DNA of 64,000 nt from Theropithecus gelada (lineage: Eukaryota > Chordata > Mammalia > Primates > Cercopithecidae), in assembly GCF_003255815.1 (NCBI RefSeq), contig NC_037681.1, forward strand, positions 73,967,417 through 74,031,416, given 5' to 3'. Position numbers and translations under genes: made by a program. Under the pieces are notes generated by a model. That model ran no database searches, was not told the DNA's origin, and worked only from the letters and a program-made list of their open reading frames with translations. The stretch's first letter is position 1; the number at the start of each line of letters is the position of its first letter. Below are positions 38,722-50,674 of the stretch, one piece after another.

Positions 38722-39764
38722 ATGACTTTTTGAGGTTGAAAAATTGTGACAGAATGTACTACATGTATGATATTTATCACAAATTTGCCAGCATACCACC
38801 TTTACATGGAAAACAACCAAGAAGCATAAGTCAAAAACCCTTGAATTTATTATACAGAGGTGAAGGCAGAATATCTGCTACCTATAGTAACTTACTTCTG
38901 ACAAAGGATTCAGTATTTCTAGTTCCAAAGATCTGGACTGGTTATTTTCACTTCATAGTTTAAAAGGTACTGTTATCTCTGATGGTTTTTCTGGATTACA
39001 TCCTGAGGAGTTTGGGAGTTTCTAACAGAGTCGTTAACCAAGGTGATTAAATTGTGCCTCATCACTAGACAATTACAAAATATAGTGTGAACTGCTAAGA
39101 ATCCTGGGAAACATGATTTAAGGAGAGTGACCAAAAAGGTTCACTAGTTTCTTGTTGTTTAATTTAGCAGTGAGCGTTTAAGAAGTCTATCTTGCTGAGA
39201 CAACACGAGATTAAGGAATCCTTGAAGTCTCAGTTCACACGGTGTTCTCTGCTTTCTCAAACCCTAGCACAATGCCTGGGATGTATTTCATAAACATTTC
39301 TTGGATAAATAAGTAAATAACGAGTAAGTGGAAGATTTCCTTTCTTCCTTTTATTATATCCATCCAGACATTGTAAAGAAATCAGAACCTGGAAATACTT
39401 TGTCAAAAAAATTTATTCTTAAAATGCTTACAGAAAAAAAGGGAGGGCTCCATCTATTTTTACAAGTTTTTTGATATAAATTAGTTTTCTGCATAATTTA
39501 CCATTTTCTAAAGTCCAAGGCTATGAACAAAAAAGCATTATCAATCAATGTTCAGAGTGAAGACAACCTTATAAACTGAGAGACTGACATTCCTTCTGCT
39601 ACGAACTAATATCTGAACCATAAGGGGTAAACCCTGTAGAACTACATTGCAATGATTTTTCAGCTACATTGCTTTGGGAGTCACAAAGTCTCAAAGTGAA
39701 GGTAGAAGTTGCTGTCTCTATTGCCACTGCTGAAATGAAACAACCCTCCAGTATAACACAAAGA
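38722..39764. other. Unassigned DNA
   Basis: No gene recognised. Around 39260-39315 the text CTAGCACAATGCCTGGGATG followed by CATTTCTTGGATAAATAAG resembles the very end of an L2 in sense orientation, about 60 bp, too short to be sure. Confidence 0.45.
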
Positions 39765-41760
39765 TGTTATCAGTTTTATTGAGAGAATTCACACACTAAA
39801 AAATTCACCCACTTAAAGTGTATGAATCAGTGGTTTTTGTATATATACAGAGTTGGGCCACCATAACCACAATCTAAATTTAGAACACTATTTTTATTTT
39901 AAGATTAATCCATTTTGTATCTTCTATGAGTAATTCTTTTCCTTATTATAGCTAAATAATTTTTTCATCATATAGATATGCCCTATTTGTTTATCTGCTC
40001 ATAAAATGATGTACAGTTTGGTTGATTTCACCTTATGGCTACTATGAATAATACTAAAAATGTTTTTATGTTGTTTTTTTTGTAGAGATATTTTTTCTTT
40101 TCTCTTGAGAATGTACCTAGGAGTAGAATTGCTAGATCATAGGTTAACTACACGTTTAACAGTTTCAAGAACTGACAGGCTGTTTTCCATTTTCCATTTC
40201 CAACAGCAATGAAGAGGGTTCCATTTTCTCCATATGTCTACTAACACTTGTTATTTTTCTGCCTTTTTGATTATAACGTGACGTCTCAAGGTTTTGATTT
40301 GCATTTTTCTAATGATTAATGATGCTGATCATCTTATCATGTGCTTATAAGCCATTTGTATTTTTGGTGAAAAATAGCTATTTGTATTGTTTACCAAGTT
40401 TTTAACCGGAATGTCTTTTCATCATTGAGTTATAATTATTGATATATTCTGCATATAAGTCTCTTATCAGATATATGTTTGCAAATATATTCTCCCACTC
40501 TGTGGGTCTTCTTTTTAATTTCTTGATTATATACTTGTAACCCAAAATGTTTAACTGGAGGTAGGAAATTTAAATATTTTTCCTCTGTTACTTGTGCTTT
40601 TGGTGTCATATCTTAAGAAGCCATTGTTTAACCCAAGATCATAAAAATTTACTCCTATGTTTTTATTGAAAAGTTTTATAGGTTTAGCTCTTATATCTAA
40701 GACTTTGATCCACTGAAGTTAATTTTTTCTATGGTATGAGATAGAGATCCAGCTTTATTCTTTTGCATACAGATATACAGTTGTCTGACACTATTTCTTA
40801 GAAAGGTAATTCTTTCTCTATTGAATTGTTTTGAAATCAGGGAGTGTGAGTCCTCTAGTAGCTTTTCCTTTTCAAGATTTTTTGGTTACTCTGGGCATCT
40901 TGCATACCATATGAATTTTAGGATTGACTTGGCAATATCTGCAAAAAACAACAGCAATATTTTGATAGAGATTTTATATTGAATGTGTAGGTCAATTTTG
41001 GGAGTATTGCCATGTTGACAACACTAAGTGTACCAACTCATGAGCAGGGGATATCTTTTCATTCATTCAGATCTTTTAAAAATTATTCTAACAATGTTTT
41101 GTAGTTTTTAGTATATAAGTCCTGCCATTATATTGTTAAATTTTTTCCCAAGTATTTTAATATTCTTGATGCTATTACAAATGGAATTGGTTACTTAATT
41201 TTTTCAGATTCTTTGTCAATAGTATGTGAAAATAAAATCAATTTTATTAATTTTATTGATCTTATATTCTGCAACTTTACTGAACTTGTTAATTAGTCCA
41301 AACAGTTTGTTAGTGGGTTCCCCAGGATTTTCTATATACAAAATCATGTCATTTGTAAACAGAAATAGTTTTACTTCTTCTTTTCCAATATAGATGCCTT
41401 TTATTTCCTTTGTTGCCAAACATCCTGGCTAGAACCAACAGTACAATATTGAGTAGAGGTGATGAGCACAGGTGTTTTTGTCTCCTTCCTTATCCTAGTG
41501 GGGAAGACCTTCAGGCTTTCAACATTATGTATAATGTTAACTGTAGGTTTTCCCAGATGTCCTGTATCAGATGCCTTCTATATCTAGTTTATTGTTTTTA
41601 ATAAAGAAAGGATACTGTTTCATCAACTGTTCTTTTTTATATATTGAGATGATCATGTACATTTCATCCTTTATTCTGTTTTTGTGGTGATTTTCTTATG
41701 TTAAACCAACCTTGCATTCCTGGGCTAAATCCTACTTGGTCTTAGTATACAATCCTTTTA
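39765..41760 (-). repeat. L1MB-like element, antisense
   Basis: Antisense 3' UTR (CAGTTTTATTGAGAGAATTC, CACCCACTTAAAGTGTATG, CCACCATAACCACAATC) and then ORF2 (TAGAATTGCTAGATCATAGG, TCTCCCACTCTGTGGGTC, CAAAATCATGTCATTTGTAAAC), ending near ACTTGGTCTTAGTATAC. It has the same architecture as the L1M copy at 1869-5596 but is an independent insertion. ORF2 is dead; a short frame at 41216-41419 keeps an FTNDMILYIENP remnant of the RT active-site region, in which the catalytic ADD is lost. Confidence 0.85.
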
Positions 41761-42077
41761 AATTTCCACTTAGGCTCTTGTGCACCCCAACTGAAATTCA
41801 GCCACAAGGCAAAGAACTGCTACTTTTTTCAGTAATGCCTGGGAGGTAGGGCATTTTTACTAAGCTGAGGTTTCAGTCAGATCAAATAGCTATAATATCC
41901 AGGAACAGAGATTTTCTATAAAGTTGCATATTTTGGATAAAATATCTACTGTGCTTTGGAGCAAGAACATTTAATGGAGCTCCAAAAATTGTCAGTCCTC
42001 CTTGGTTACAAGACTACCAGCAACCACCATGCCACTGAGCTAGGAAAGAGGCGATAAGAATAGTGTCAAGTTAAAAC
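41761..42077. other. Unassigned DNA
   Basis: Nothing recognised. It could be further eroded LINE 5' sequence. Confidence 0.4.
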
Positions 42078-42087
42078 ATCAAAGACC

Positions 42088-42393
42088 AGCCAGGCGTGGT
42101 GGCTCACACCTGTAATCCTAGCACTTTGGAAGGCTGAGGCAGGCAGATCATGAGGTCAGGAGATCAAGACCATCCTGGCTAACACCATGAAACCCCATCT
42201 CTACTAAAAATACAAAAAAATTAGCCAGGCCTGGTGGCGGGCATCTATAGTCCCAGCTACTGGGGAGGCAGAGGCAGGAGAAGGGTGTGAACTCGGGAGG
42301 CGGAGCTTGCAGTGAGCCAAGATCGTGCCACTGCACTCCAGCCTGGGTGACAGAGCAAGATTCTGTCTCAAAAAAAAAAAAAAAAAAAAAAAA
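42088..42393 (+). repeat. AluY with 10-bp duplication
   Basis: Complete AluY-like element (GATCATGAGGTCAGGAGATC, CATCCTGGCTAACACCATG, GGAGCTTGCAGTGAGCC) with a pure A tail of about 25 bases. Duplications ATCAAAGACC lie at 42078-42087 and 42394-42403. Confidence 0.96.
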
Positions 42394-42403
42394 ATCAAAG
42401 ACC

Positions 42404-42717
42404 CTACTGGGTTTTTTTTATTCGATATTCAGTGCATTGTTTTCCTTTTCAGTTTGTTCTGTGTCTTTGGCTAATTTCTAGAGTTCTGAAATGGTTGCCT
42501 TTAGTTTTGCTGGTATTTTCTTTGTTTTTAAGGGAAGGCAAGTTCAACAAGGTCCACACTCCACCAATTCGGAAGATGATCTCCACCCATATACTGTTGC
42601 CTGAATTCAGAGGATAGTGTATGTACAACAGGACATGATAGTTGTTTTGTTTCCTTGTAGTGACTTTGCATAATTTTTTTATAGAAATTCAAAGTAGATG
42701 TACACAGGGCCATTTTT
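42404..42717. other. Unassigned DNA
   Basis: T-rich, no recognised feature. Confidence 0.4.
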
Positions 42718-43020
42718 TATTAATTCAGTCAACAAATATTTATAAAGTATCTACTAAATACCAATGAATAAGACCATATATACACCCTTAATAAGGGTAC
42801 AGTCTGGAAAGAGGAGAGAAACTAGCTTTTGTTGAGCATATACAATTTGCTACTACTATGCTAGATATAGTACTATCTTAGACAGCAGGAAAAGAGAAGA
42901 TAAGTAGAATCTTCATCTGAAAGTCAACAATTTAGGTTGAGTCATGAAGAATGAGTAGGAAATTATAACTAGACCTAGCGCAGAGAATATTTCTAGGTAG
43001 AGAGAACACTGACTTCAGAT
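42718..43020 (-). repeat. L2 LINE, antisense 3' end
   Basis: AATTCAGTCAACAAATATTT, GTATCTACTAAATACCAATG and GGTACAGTCTGG are the reverse complement of the L2 terminus. Farther on, TGAGTCATGAAGAATGAGTAGG and TTTCTAGGTAGAGAGAACAC match the 'deduced from respiratory' L2 segment in the same order. A piece near 42815-42880 (TTGTTGAGCATATAC) could instead belong to a MIR. Confidence 0.65.
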
Positions 43021-43421
43021 AATGAAAGATCATACTTCAGTAAGGATTAGTATTAAAGGTCGGATAATTCCTGCCTATTTAGTGTAACGCAACCCAACAC
43101 AATTTGGAGTAAACTTTAAAAAAAAAAAAAACTAAGTAACAAATCTATACTTAACTAAGATTGTAACACTGATACAAAAAAACAGATAACTAAACAAAGA
43201 TAACTTTGTCATTATTACATAAACCTAAGTGTTTTATAACAATTAGGAGATGATTGGTTCTATTAATTGTGCTGCATTGTCACAGTCAACTTCAGGGTCT
43301 GCAAGTGTAAGTTCCTGTTTATTTCTGCAAAGTTAAAAACTAAATTAAAGTAGTTTAAACTCTTTACAAAATTGTTAGATCCAATTTTGTTTGAAAAATA
43401 ATGTGGGAGGAAGAAAAATAA

Positions 43422-43625
43422 GAAAATCAGCTTGGTTTTGACCTGCCATCACACACAGTCAGAGCTGCTCTGATTAATGAAGACATTACCCGATTGGAAG
43501 AGCAAGTGAAAGAAGCTCTTGACCTCACAGAGCTGGAACAAGTTCATGTGGGAGTTGAAAAGAAGATTTTAAAATATCAAATGTATCTTTGTCATCAGCT
43601 TTCGTGGCATGGTATGCACCTCTAG
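43422..43625 (+). pseudogene. Unrecognised coding-like fragment, 67 codons
   Basis: A frame bounded by TAA (43419-43421) and TAG (43623-43625) with no ATG near its start. The middle third reads like a charged helix or coiled coil: EDITRLEEQVKEALDLTELE at residues 20-39. Codon use there is coding-like (GAG, CTG, GAA), unlike the surrounding AT-rich DNA, and outside this segment the resemblance fades. I do not recognise the protein. It could be a scrap of a processed pseudogene, an exon, or chance. Confidence 0.3.
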
Positions 43626-44059
43626 AAAGAAAAATGAATCCTGTAAAGTGGAATTTGGACCAAAGCTGCCTTCTGTAAAAACAAATTAGAATACATCTTT
43701 CACAAGACTTGAAATTCATTTTGCAATATTTTCAAGTGCTACCAGTGCTACCACCCGTTCACTTCAAATACATAAAACCAATTCCAAATAAAAAGGGTTT
43801 TGAGCCATGCCAATGGCTGGTACTAAACAATGCTATATTATAATTATATATAAGACAAATAGTAACTTAGCTGGGGGAGAAAGTCCAAAGATGAATTACC
43901 TACTGTGCCAGTTGAAGTGTTTCTGTGATAAGTAACAAAAGCTATAACAATATGGGTCTTAAAGGATAAGGGAATTTCCTACGTCACTGAACAAAAATTT
44001 GGAAAGAGGTTGGTCCAGAGTTGGTTAATTTGGGGCTGAATAACATAATCAAGGGTCTG

Positions 44060-44092
<33 letters not shown>

Positions 44093-44861
44093 CTGTCTTT
44101 GTACTTTGTCATTCTCGGAGTGTTGCTTTCATTTGAAAATTTGTTTCGTCATGATCACAAAATGACTGCCATTGCTCTAAGAATCAACCCAATGAACCAC
44201 CAGGTCCAAAGTCTAGTAGGTCAGCTACTTCACAAGTCTCTAACAGGGGGAGAAGCCCGTAGCCACTGTATGTGATCACATGGGCTGCATACTTCACAAA
44301 TCCAGAGGAGCAGTCACACAACCCACAATGAGTATGGCAACCTACAGAGATGACCAAACACAGCAGTCGTAAGATTTCCTTTTCTAGAATCCACCAGAAT
44401 AAATCTCCTCAGGATTAGAGACTGGGTCCTGTGTTTATGCCTTGCTTGCTGATGAGCCTGGGAAACCAAGTTTCTTGCATGTTCAGTCTCTCTTGTGGAA
44501 GGCAGGCTCAGCCAAGCACACTCTGCCAGGAAACAAAGGAGAAAGAAAATGCTGCTGGCCATGTAGTCTATGCATCTGCCTTTCACTTGCCTGTGATTTA
44601 GTCCTAATATAACCACTCGTCGGGCATGGCATATACCCATGTTTCCAATTATCCCTATTGAAATATAATCTTTCATTCTTTTCCTTTAGTTTTATTATTA
44701 GTAGATTCAAATTAAAAGTGTTGATCACTTAATTAGAATGAAAATATATATAAACAAGTTAGTAAGATATAGCAAAAGTCACAAAAATATACATGGCTTT
44801 TGTCCTGTAATACTACCTCAAAAAAAAATCAATCCAAGAAGTACTTTAATATATGTGATCA
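43626..44861. repeat. Unassigned DNA with a (CT)n microsatellite
   Basis: A (CT)13 run lies at 44065-44091, followed by GTCTGTC. The surrounding 43900-44330 (TCTGTGATAAGTAACAAAAGC, AAAATGACTGCCATTGC, GTGATCACATGGGC) has the look of an old interspersed repeat, but I cannot name it. No gene recognised. Confidence 0.45.
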
Positions 44862-44866
44862 AATTT

Positions 44867-44897
<31 letters not shown>

Positions 44898-44922
44898 GCA
44901 CACACACACGTCTGTGTGTGTG
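44862..44922. repeat. Compound (TA)n(CA)n(TG)n microsatellite
   Basis: ATATATATATA, then CACACACACACACACACGC with a CG interruption, then GTCTGTGTGTGTGTG. The CA and TG blocks are mutually complementary and could form a hairpin. It abuts the LTR that follows. Confidence 0.93.
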
Positions 44923-45281
44923 TGTATTAGTCCGTTCTCATCCTGCTATGAAAAAATACGCAAGACTGGGTAATTTATAAACCAAAGAGGGTTAACCGAC
45001 TCACAGTTCTGCATGGCTGGGGAGACCACAGGAAACTTACAATCGTGTTGGAAGGGGAAGTAAACATGTCCTTCTTCACATGGCAGCAGGAGAGAGAAGT
45101 GCTGAGCAAAGGTGGAAAAGTGCCTTATAAAACCATCAGATCTCATGAGAATTCACTCATGAGAACTGTATGGGGATAACCACCCCCTGGATTCAATTAC
45201 ATCCCCTCCCACAACATGTGGGGATTATGGTAATGACTATTCAAGATAAGATTTGGGTAGGGACACAGCCAAACCATATCA
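44923..45281 (-). mobile_element. MaLR solo LTR, MSTA/MSTB type
   Basis: Full-length solo LTR of the ERVL-MaLR class in antisense, 359 bp. Read on the minus strand it starts TGATATGGTTTGGCTGTG and ends GAGAACGGACTAATACA. It contains the characteristic ATCTGATGGTTTTATAAGGC and CTGCTGCCATGTGAAGAAGG. A 5-bp duplication is plausible (GTGTG before, ATGTG after) but ambiguous beside the TG repeat. No internal retroviral sequence flanks it. Confidence 0.92.
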
Positions 45282-45689
45282 ATGTGCAAGAAAATGTTAA
45301 TAACGAATTTAAGTATTGAACACTAAATAAGCACCTTTGAGGACATTTGGATCATATATAGAATTTTGTTATTTTGATATTATCAAATAACTCAATGCAC
45401 TCTTTAGAATTATCAGATAATATATATTTGTTGAATGACAACCAGGTAGAAAATAGGAGTGAACAAATATAGACCCTACCCTGACGAGACTGGCGACTTA
45501 CTAGGCAGGCACAATTTTCATGGTGTGATCTCAATTTAGAACAAATTATCAAAGTCTGGCCTAAAAAACTGAAGGACTCATTTTAGAGAGACAGAGATTA
45601 AAGCCGAATATTGAGAATGAAAAAGAAACTCAGTCAAAGGCCTTGGAGATAGGAATTAATATCAAAGTTCAGCAACAACATCTTGCTTT
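45282..45689. other. Unassigned DNA
   Basis: Nothing recognised. Confidence 0.4.
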
Positions 45690-45850
45690 TCTAAAATGCT
45701 GTACAGTTTACCAAATGCATCTCCCTAGTAAAAGAGACCTTGTAAACTCCGTTTTATAAGAAACCACTGTTCAGAGGAGTTAAGTAACTTACCTAGTTTG
45801 TATACAATCAGTAAATAGATAAAAATTAGACTCAAACATGTATCTAAAGG
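45690..45850 (-). repeat. MIR, antisense
   Basis: Core pattern in antisense: CCGTTTTATAAGAAACCAC, GAGTTAAGTAACTTACCTAG, then AGATAAAAATTAGACTCAAAC. These correspond to the 'fraction below threshold' MIR core with the conserved AAGTAACTT. Old and diverged. Confidence 0.65.
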
Positions 45851-46796
45851 AAGGAGTTCAAGACCAGAAACCAGGAAATAAAGTGACATACATAAGCTCC
45901 AATGCAAACAATCTTTATTTTCTTTTTTTGGTAGCCACATACTTTATTTCCTTGATATAATTATGAGTCTTTTAGGGGGAATAAAAGATCCTTTACTTAA
46001 CTCTATAACTTTTGACAACTAAACACATAAAAACATAATTAACAATAAAAGGCCACAATAGGTGCCAGAAGATTGGAACACCTGGGTGTTCAAGGCAAGA
46101 TCTGTTTCTTCTTAATCTTATTTATTCTTAATGCCGTCAGTGACAGGAGTTTAGGATTATTATTTTCCTTTCAAAGAACAGAACTCTGATGTATGTACCA
46201 ACTTGTCCCACCTCATGTCATCTAGCAGTCAGAAAAATAGAACCCACTGCATTCCAATCCAGGACCATTTTTTCATAATACAAAATTTTACCATATTAAT
46301 AAGTCATCCTGAAGGCTATCTTTCCTTGAGCTAGAGGTCATATTTTACAAGAGAAAAATATGTTTGGGGTTTCTGAGTAACAGCTTTTGCTCCAGGCAGA
46401 TCTAACCAACCAGTTCCTTGGAAGCATCTGTTATTTTTCTTTTACGTAGTGAAATACTACATCCTGGGTTGAAGTGCAGCATGTGTTGGATTAAAGAAAA
46501 GAAGAAAGACAATTACCATATATTTTGTAAACATCTACAATAATATTTAATTATTGGGGGCTAAATAAATTTTGTTACACTGTTAAAGCTGAGGATATCT
46601 GTATCTGGGTGGAAACTGGAGACAGAAATACATAGCAATTGGTCACTTTAATTTTCACAAACTGGTTTTCAGTTTTTCTAATGTAATAATTTCAATGCTT
46701 GCTTATTTTTTCTTTAGAGGATATCTGAAAATAACATAATTTGTTTTATAATTTGAAGTCGTTTTCTTTTTTATAGCCATAATTCTGTGTAGTATA
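45851..46796. other. Unassigned DNA
   Basis: No gene, RNA or repeat recognised. Short frames only. Confidence 0.4.
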
Positions 46797-47090
46797 GGGC
46801 ATGGTGGCTCACGCCTGTAATCCCAGCACTTTGGGAGGCTGAGGAGGGTGGATCATGAGGTCAGGAGTTCGAGACCAGCCTGGCCAATATGGTGAAACCC
46901 CATCTCTACTAAAAATACAAAAATTAGCTGGGTGTGGTGGCGGGCGCCTGTAGTCCTAGCTACTCGGGAGGCTGAGGCAGAAGAATCACTTGAACCTGGG
47001 AGGCAGAAGTTGCCGTGAGCTGAGACTGCACCACTGCACTCCAGCCTGGGCGACAAAGCAAGACTCTGTCTAATATATATATATATATTA
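46797..47090 (+). repeat. AluS with (TA)n tail
   Basis: Alu starting at GGGCATGGTGGCTCACGCC, lacking about six 5' bases. AluS-like body (GAGTTCGAGACCAGCCTGGCC). The usual A-tail is replaced by an AT dinucleotide run, 47071-47090. No clear duplication is seen. Confidence 0.94.
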
Positions 47091-47670
47091 GAGTCTCTGT
47101 TTTTCCTAACATGTCATTAAACCACCTTTCGATTGTCAATTTTAAATCAAAAGTACTCCTAAATGTCAATTTATAAAAATTTGACAATTTACTCCATTGT
47201 TCAGACTGTTCTTAAAGCGCTCAACAGTGGTCTCTGTGAAAGAACACACATTTCTCTCATTAAAAAAAAAACTAGTTTAATAATCTCAGACATTAATTTT
47301 TTACAGAAAATATTTTCATTCCTGCTGCTGTGTAATTTCAACCACAGCCACTCCCAAGTATTTAAACTCAAAGGACATGCTGAAATGAACTGTATTAATT
47401 AAAGTACATTACCAACCCTATCTACTCCTCCCCTAGATTACTAATTTGGTCCTACCTCCAAGGACAGAGCAAAGCGGTAATTGGTAGCTTTTCCAGGACT
47501 TAACGAGCACATAAACTTAGACAGCCATGACAACCATTCCCACTTTGTAAAATATAATTTTTATGACTGCCATTCAAGTTTGCCCAGCCCTCAGCATGGT
47601 TTGCAGATTTACTTAACAGAGGATGATAACAATCACGCTGAGTTATAGCCTACCAAATATTAAGCCAAGA
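47091..47670. other. Unassigned DNA
   Basis: Nothing recognised. The last bases, 47671-47687, are the 5' copy of the next Alu's duplication. Confidence 0.4.
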
Positions 47671-47687
47671 ATCCATGCTTTATTCTT

Positions 47688-47989
47688 TTTTTTTTTTTTT
47701 TTTTTTTGAGACGGAGTCTCGCTCTGCCGCCCAGGCTGGAGTGCAGTGGCCGGATCTCAGCGCACTGCAAGCTCCGCCTCCCGGGTTCACGCCATTCTCC
47801 TGCCTCAGCCTCCCGAGTAGCTGGGACTACAGGCGCCCGCCACCGCGCCCGGCTAGTTTTTTGTATTTTTTAGTAGAGACGGGGTTTCACCGTGTTAGCC
47901 AGGATGGTCTCGATCTCCTGACCTTGTGATCCGCCCGTCTCGGCCTCCCAAAGTGCTGGGATTACAGGCTTGAGCCACCGCGCCCGGCC
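47688..47989 (-). mobile_element. Young AluY of Old World monkey type
   Basis: Antisense AluY with little decay: most CpGs are intact (GAGACGGAGTCTCGCTCTG, CCACCGCGCCCGGC). It carries the cercopithecine set of variants: CTGCCGCCCAGG, GTGGCCGGATCTC, GGCTAGTTTTTTGT, CCGTCTCGGCC, GGCTTGAGCC. The 17-bp duplications ATCCATGCTTTATTCTT at 47671-47687 and 47990-48006 are identical. The T tail is about 20 bases. By family knowledge such copies arose after the split from apes, so an empty site is expected in human. Confidence 0.97.
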
Positions 47990-48006
47990 ATCCATGCTTT
48001 ATTCTT

Positions 48007-48734
48007 AGGAGACATTAAAACCATGGCTCTATGTATAGATTTCTGGCACGGACAACATGGCATAGGATCCTCAACTCATCTAAAAGAGCATGAATTTCAA
48101 TTCAGGGTTTGTTTTTTGTTTTGTTTGTGTTGCTTGTTCTAAGCAAGAGAGAAATGTAAATGAGATGAGCTGCTGACCATTGTGTTAGGGTATTGGTGAG
48201 GATCCACAATCCACAGGCAGTACAAAGGGTTAGTAGACCTTTCAGTAACAGGAAATCAGAGGAGAAAAATTGGAGCAAATGAGCCCAAGAAGCATGTTAG
48301 TTTATTTCATCTTTCAGGGAAGAACTTTTAGAAGTACATTTCTGCTAATTTATGCTCTAAAGCTGGCATTCCCATTTCTCTTCCCACCTGTCCCTGTTCT
48401 AACCAAGTAATCTATCATTTTTAAACATAATGCTGTGTTGAAAAAAATAAAGGAATATCAATATCTTAAAATAACTCTAACTGTGGCAATTGTCTGATTT
48501 TGAACGGCCTTACTGTATATTATTCTGTGTCACTTAAGAGTTACATTGCTGTGTTGGTAACAAGGCTTTTCAGAGATATAATGGCTTTTTCAAAAATCTC
48601 CTCATTTCTCTGAGCCACCTGGAGAGGATGTACATTTCTCAATGCCTTTCCCTCATGCCCCATTAAGAAACAAATGGCTTCTGTGGATCCCACTCAATTT
48701 AGAACTCAACTTTCCCTCTTTTTATTTTTATAAT
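48007..48734. other. Unassigned DNA
   Basis: Nothing recognised beyond a short GTTTT-rich run near 48105-48130. Confidence 0.4.
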
Positions 48735-49010
48735 TTTTTTTGTTTTCATTTCTTGGCTTAAAACAACAGAAATTTATTGTCAAGTTCAGGAGGTCAGAAG
48801 TCTGAAATCAAGGTATCCATAGGGTTGACTCCTACTTTGAGGCACAGAGGGAGAGTCTGCTCAACGCCTCTGGCCGAGGTATGGTGGTTGCCAGCAATCC
48901 TTGGTATATATTGGCTTGTGGCAGCATAACTCCAATCTGCCTCCATTGTCCCTACAGCATTCTTCTGTGGGTCTCTATATCTGTGGAACTCACCTTTCAA
49001 TAGCAATGCA
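48735..49010 (-). mobile_element. MLT1-type MaLR LTR fragment, antisense
   Basis: AAAACAACAGAAATTTATTG (rc of the LTR's end), GGTCAGAAGTCTGAAATCAAGG, TTGCCAGCAATCCTTGG and GGCAGCATAACTCCAATCTG follow the MLT1 order. The 5' half of the LTR is missing. Subfamily (MLT1A/B) uncertain. Confidence 0.75.
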
Positions 49011-49839
49011 AGATTTATTTGGTTTCTACCTGAATACAGAATTTCAGAACTTACTGATGATCTACTCACATGTAGAAGACCTAATAGTAAAGAGAAGTTC
49101 TTGAAATTTGATCAAGAATGACCACAGATCCTGCTTTTAACCATGCTGGTTCCCTGTGTACTCAGATCTGAAATCTTCAGTGTCTTAATACATGAATATT
49201 TCATATACATCTATCAATTGAGTCCTATGAATAGACATATAGAAATTAAAGTCAGATATCTCAAAGTTAAGTTTGTTTTAACTTTGACCACTGACCTTCC
49301 TTTCTATACTGATAACCAGAGTAATATTTTCAAATGAGAAATAGTTTAAAATGCCAAAAAAATACAAAAAGCTGTAAGATAAACTAATGGTCTACATATG
49401 AAGCAAACTAAAATATATTATTTTTTAGCAGGGGTTGCAGTATTATTTTAAAAGAGACATAGAGAATCCATTTGTTCTTGATACTAGCAACATGTCCTCT
49501 TGAGTGGCATGGGTTAGTGTTTATGGATTACATTTTCTTAAAAGCCCAAACATACTACTTGATTTTGAAGTAAACAACACTTATGTAATTATAATATTGT
49601 AAAACCTGCTTACTGAATTTTAGTTTTTAGAATCAATCTGTGGGATAAAGCATAGCAAACTTAATAATAATCACATTTGAAAAAACTACACACACCTATA
49701 CCGCTAATGTCATACATGAAAATTAACTCCAGGAAAGGACAGAGTATTTGACATTTAAAGGATATTATTTGCAAAATTAAAAACAAGTGGTAGGCTGATA
49801 CCAACCATGGTTAGAACTTCCCTAAATCAAGAAAACTGA
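49011..49839. other. Unassigned DNA
   Basis: Nothing recognised. The last 150 bases are A-rich and may be a diverged extension of the LINE that follows. Confidence 0.4.
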
Positions 49840-50355
49840 TAAATGACTAGAAAAGATGGGCAAAGTTTATGAAAGGATAGTATGCCAAAGAAACAAAAAA
49901 GAGAAAGATTCTCAAACTCATTGGTAATCATGGAAAGGCAAATTAAGACAACAATAATATATCATCTCTGTCCTATCAGATCAAAAAAAATTAATGTGAC
50001 TGATAAAATCTTATTCACTATCAGTAGGCATGCAAATTAATAATTTCTTATCTAAACAATATGGCATTACCTAACACAATTTAAAATGTTCATATCCTTG
50101 ACCATTTATTTCTACATGTAGTAATCTGTTTCTTAATATTACTCAACCCAGTAACAAAGATGCATATAAAATATTGTCACTGAACATTTTGTTAACAGGA
50201 AAAATTAGAAACAACTATCTTTTAACAGCTGAGTGGCTGTGTTATGGTGCATTTATTTATATACATTAACTGGAAGAAATATTTCTGATTTATTGCCTGA
50301 ACAAAAACAAGTATCAGTGCAATGTATATGACTGTATGTTTTTATTTAAAAAAAA
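49840..50355 (+). repeat. Old L1 (L1ME-like), sense ORF2 end
   Basis: Weak but ordered matches: AAAAGATGGGCAAAGTTTATG, CATGGAAAGGCAAATTAAG, TATCATCTCTGTCCTATCAG, AGGAAAAATTAGAAACAAC, GGTGCATTTATTTATATAC. Many deletions. It may continue past the Alu to about 50800. Confidence 0.55.
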
Positions 50356-50367
50356 AAACAGTGAACT

Positions 50368-50669
50368 GGCTAGGCACAGTGACCCATACCTGTAATCCCA
50401 ATCCCAGCACTGTGGGAGGCTGAGGAGGGAGGATCACTTGAGACCAGGAGTTCAAGACCAGCCCAGGTACCATGGCAAGACCCTATCACTACGAAGAAAT
50501 TTTTTTAATTAGCCTGAGATGGTGGTGCATGCCTGTAGTCCCAGCTACTCAAGGCTAACACAGGAAGATCACTTGAGCCCAGAAGTTCAGGGTTACAGTG
50601 AACTATGATACTGCCATTGCACTCTAACCTGGGCAACAGAGCAAAACCCTAATTGAAAAAAAAAAAAAA
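50368..50669 (+). repeat. AluJ, sense
   Basis: Old Alu (GATCACTTGAGACCAGGAG, GCATGCCTGTAGTCCCAGC, GAACTATGATACTGCCATTGC). A 6-bp stutter (ATCCCA) repeats at about 50395-50406. Flanks AAAAACAGTGAA and AAAAAAAGTGAA suggest a degraded duplication. Confidence 0.93.
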
Positions 50670-50674
50670 GTGAA

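Noticed and set aside
47675..47929. 84-codon plus-strand frame with Phe-rich start
   Set aside because: It is the antisense reading of an Alu; Alu-derived frames of this kind occur at many positions here (for example 883-1248, 6128-6316, 17808-18134, 42148-42336).
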